A DNA stretch of 37,532 nt from SAR324 cluster bacterium (GTDB lineage Bacteria > SAR324 > XYD2-FULL-50-16), in the NCBI GenBank assembly GCA_028282885.1, contig JANQGX010000067.1, forward strand, positions 1 to 37,532. The letters are read 5' to 3'. Below, one piece after another: positions 35,446 through 37,532 of the stretch (its first letter is position 1; every line of letters starts with the position of its first letter). The notes beneath the pieces were generated by a model. That model was not told where the DNA came from. It worked only from the letters and a program-made list of their open reading frames with translations, and did not search any database. A program made the translations under genes and the position numbers.

Positions 35446-36300
35446 TCAGGTAAAGAGAATGGTCTTGTTGCCGTGTACGATGATCCGCCTTTCCAGTTGG
35501 GCTTTAACCGCCCTTGCCAGTACAATCCGTTCAATATCAGCCCCAATCTGGGCCAGCATTTCCGGAGTGTTCTTGTGGGTGACCCGCTGCACATCCTGTT
35601 CGATTATGGGACCGGCATCCAACTCGGCTGTTGCATAATGTGCAGTGGCACCGATCATTTTTACGCCTCGATTGTAAGCATTTTTATAGGGATTGGCGCC
35701 CTTGAAAGCAGGTAAAAAAGCATGATGGATATTGATGATTCTCCCAAAATAATCCTCGGTAAAGGATTGCGAAAGAATCTGCATATAGCGGGCTAACACA
35801 ATCAGATCGATGTGCTGTTTATTCAGAAGGTTACGAATCTCTTTTTCCTGTCGTTCTCTATCGTTTTTGTCTTTGATAGGCAGGCAATAGAACGGAATGC
35901 GAAACTTGTCAGCAATAGGTTCCAGGGTGGGATGATTGCTGATAATCATAGGTATTTCACACTTTAACTCATTCTGTTCATGACGGACAAGGATATCATA
36001 CAGGCAATGAGGAGCCTTTGTAACCATCAGGGCTATTCTTGTCAGACGATTTGAGTAGTAAACGGACCACTGGAGATTGAGCCTTTTGCCGAAATCAGCG
36101 AATTCATCCTCCAACTGTTTGCGTGAGCTTGACAGATCGCTCATATCCAGTTGAATTCTCATGAAATACTGATTTTCCAGGACATCGACATGCTCCTGAC
36201 AATCTAAGACATTAAAGCCTCTCTCATAAAAAAAGTTGCTGATATTGGAAACCAATCCCTTCTGATCCGGGCATTGAATAAGAAATATTATAGAATCCAT
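35446..36300 (-). CDS. purU: Formyltetrahydrofolate deformylase
   Basis: 284 residues from the ATG at 36300; a TTG start at 36327 would add nine residues that the family does not have. It hydrolyses 10-formyl-THF to formate and THF, balancing one-carbon pools. An N-terminal ACT domain (IIFLIQCPDQKGLVSNIS) is followed by the formyltransferase-like catalytic domain with INIHHAFLPAFKGANPY and GATAHYATAELDAGPI, containing the Asn-His-Asp set. The ACT domain suggests amino-acid control (glycine/methionine in E. coli). It is first in a minus-strand run with the HNH and 373-residue genes. Confidence 0.94.
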   Translation of the reverse strand: MDSIIFLIQCPDQKGLVSNISNFFYERGFNVLDCQEHVDVLENQYFMRIQLDMSDLSSSRKQLEDEFADFGKRLNLQWSVYYSNRLTRIALMVTKAPHCLYDILVRHEQNELKCEIPMIISNHPTLEPIADKFRIPFYCLPIKDKNDRERQEKEIRNLLNKQHIDLIVLARYMQILSQSFTEDYFGRIINIHHAFLPAFKGANPYKNAYNRGVKMIGATAHYATAELDAGPIIEQDVQRVTHKNTPEMLAQIGADIERIVLARAVKAQLERRIIVHGNKTILFT

Positions 36301-36497
36301 TAATGAATTGTTGAACAGGTTAACCAAAAAGTGATAGGTAGAATCGATATCATCTCATCATAGAGATCGATCAACAATAAGTAAACAGGGATGATCCCGA
36401 GAATCAACCGGGATCTTCTAATAGCTGGATTGCTGAATCGGATCAAAAATCCAGACGAAATTTAAGTTTGATGTGAAATAACATATCGAAAGGTTTT

Positions 36498-36530
36498 CAT
36501 CATAGCGTTGCAAATCGCAACGAAATGATG
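36498..36530. promoter_or_regulatory. Large interrupted dyad upstream of the kinase-like gene
   Basis: CATCAT-AG-CGTTGC-AAATC-GCAACG-AA-ATGATG: two perfectly complementary 6-bp segments on each side, separated by one AG/AA internal mismatch, around a 5-base loop. It ends 46 bases before the ATG at 36577. There is no T-run on either strand, so it looks like an operator or a leader-RNA hairpin rather than a terminator. Confidence 0.6.
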
Positions 36531-36576
36531 GTAAGAAAAGAGAAGTTCAGGCAAAAATTCTTTCCGGATAAATTTG

Positions 36577-37434
36577 ATGGTAAAATCGCAAGCGTTTCAA
36601 AGTAGGGTACCCCTGGCAAATCTGTCGGAAATGCCGCCAGAGGAGAATTCAGATTTGGAATTACATAAATTGGCAGAGAAGGTCAGGGAACTCGAAGAAG
36701 CAAAGAACCAGGCCGACTTAGCCAACAAGGCAAAGAGCGAGTTCATCGCTAATATGTCGCATGATCTAAGGACACCTCTGCACGCCATCCTCAGTTACTC
36801 ACGCTTCGGAATCGAGAAGATTGAAAAGATTGATAAGGGTAAAACCGTTAAATATTTTAAAAGGATAGAAGAAAGCGGGAAAAAGCTGGAAGCCATGCTG
36901 AGTAAAATCGTGGATCTTTCCAAGCTGGAAGCCGGTAAAATGGCTTTCCAAATGCACAATTGCAGTCTTGCCCTGATCATTCATTCCCTGGAAAAAGACT
37001 TCCGCACTCGATTTGAAACCAAGAAACTACGCTTCAAATCTGAAATCGCTGACGACGTCGACCAGGTGGTTTGCGATCAGAATCTTATTGCCAGGGCAAT
37101 GAGAACACTCATGGAAAATGCGGTCGACTGTTCTTCCGAGGAAGAGGAGATAACAGTCTCCCTGGAATCCGGCTTATCCGGTCAAAATACCGATCTTTCG
37201 TACACCAAGCTCACATTTGCCCACTACCAGACCGAAATCCCGCAGAAAGAGATGCTCCAGGATTTCGAGCGTTACATAAACATTCTCATCTCCCAGCCTA
37301 AACAGCCAAAGATCAATATTGACATGGCAATTGTCTGCAGGATCATCAAACAGCATGGCGGGTTGGTATGGGTTGAAAACAAATCTGCAAATCAGGTCTC
37401 CTATTCCTTCACTATTCCGGTTGGCGCAGGCTAA
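36577..37434 (+). CDS. Histidine-kinase-like protein with degenerate ATPase domain
   Basis: 285 residues from the ATG at 36577 (a TTG precedes it directly). A coiled-coil (about 25-53, LHKLAEKVRELEEAKNQADLA) leads into a HisKA dimerisation domain with an intact phospho-acceptor box, ANMSHDLRTPLHAIL (H62), and the matching second helix (VDLSKLEAGKM). The HATPase part keeps an N-box (LMENAVD) and a final QHGGLVWVEN strand. The G1 box (normally DxGxGI) reads HYQTEI, and the G2 GxGLGL reads KINIDM. No sensor or membrane region is present. It may be a phosphotransfer protein (ChpT/Spo0B-like) or a pseudokinase rather than an active autokinase. The next gene on the right is convergent. Confidence 0.8.
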   Translation: MVKSQAFQSRVPLANLSEMPPEENSDLELHKLAEKVRELEEAKNQADLANKAKSEFIANMSHDLRTPLHAILSYSRFGIEKIEKIDKGKTVKYFKRIEESGKKLEAMLSKIVDLSKLEAGKMAFQMHNCSLALIIHSLEKDFRTRFETKKLRFKSEIADDVDQVVCDQNLIARAMRTLMENAVDCSSEEEEITVSLESGLSGQNTDLSYTKLTFAHYQTEIPQKEMLQDFERYINILISQPKQPKINIDMAIVCRIIKQHGGLVWVENKSANQVSYSFTIPVGAG

Positions 37435-37465
37435 GTGCTCTAGGTCATAAATTCGGTGACGTATT

Positions 37466-37532
37466 TTAAGCGGCCAAACTTGGCTTGTCTTTGATTTTGG
37501 ATAAAACATCGGCCAAATCCTTCCGGGTGAAT
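37466..37532 (-). CDS. C-terminal end of a gene running off the window
   Basis: An open minus-strand frame from the window edge to a TAA at 37466-37468, encoding the last 21 residues visible (FTRKDLADVLSKIKDKPSLAA). The pattern of a short loop followed by an amphipathic helix resembles the last helix of a response-regulator receiver domain, where KPF/Y..xxL...I is typical. The gene would converge on the kinase-like gene, 31 bases between stops. Too short for a firm assignment. Confidence 0.4.
   Translation of the reverse strand, partial: FTRKDLADVLSKIKDKPSLAA

Noticed and set aside
1..37532. CRISPR arrays, insertion sequences, prophage genes or rRNA
   Set aside because: No spaced direct repeats, transposase or integrase motifs, phage structural genes or rRNA-like stretches were found on reading both strands.

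Overview
The window comes from the chromosome of a Gram-negative, outer-membrane-bearing bacterium. It has lipoboxes, a LysM/M23 envelope lipoprotein, an exported parvulin foldase, a periplasmic S13 carboxypeptidase, leuA, guaB, lon, miaA and mfd. I see no insertion sequence, phage, CRISPR array, rRNA or complete tRNA. Base composition looks moderate and even. The mix of class III fructose-bisphosphatase, FmdE-family protein, YibQ/DUF610 protein and an mfd-parvulin-aroK run suggests a deltaproteobacterial-type lineage (Desulfobacterota, SAR324 or similar). That is inference; a spirochaete or another phylum is not excluded.

Layout. At 441-2236 (+) an HD-GYP protein precedes a PilZ protein, a c-di-GMP pair. 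At 2683-5495 (+) an intact class III fructose-1,6-bisphosphatase is followed by a class II (GlpX-fold) homologue whose catalytic residues are substituted. A YibQ-like divergent polysaccharide deacetylase follows at 5683-6930. From 6941 to 14117 (-) lie four proteins I cannot name: one with an Ala/Pro-rich linker and basic tail, two tandem TPR paralogues, and a 627-residue helical protein. An FmdE-like protein and a LysM/M23 lipoprotein (14403-15610, -) and a 1051-residue orphan (16068-19223, +) come next.

Two minus-strand housekeeping runs follow: guaB-dacB-leuA (27710 to 23370) and lon-miaA-GGQ release-factor-like gene (23169 to 19220). The plus-strand run mfd-parvulin-aroK-CPBP protease (27912-34003) meets tail-to-tail a minus-strand run purU-HNH-unknown (36300 to 33993). 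The last gene of that run is a truncated paralogue of the 627-residue protein about 20 kb away. The right end holds a histidine-kinase-like protein with a degenerate ATP-binding domain, and the tail of a convergent gene that may encode a receiver domain.

Best leads for undescribed biology: (1) the active FBPase beside a probable pseudo-FBPase of a different fold; (2) the set of unrecognised large proteins with internal paralogy (627/373 residues, and the TPR pair); (3) the HisKA protein without a usable ATPase site, with a 12-bp-arm dyad just upstream.
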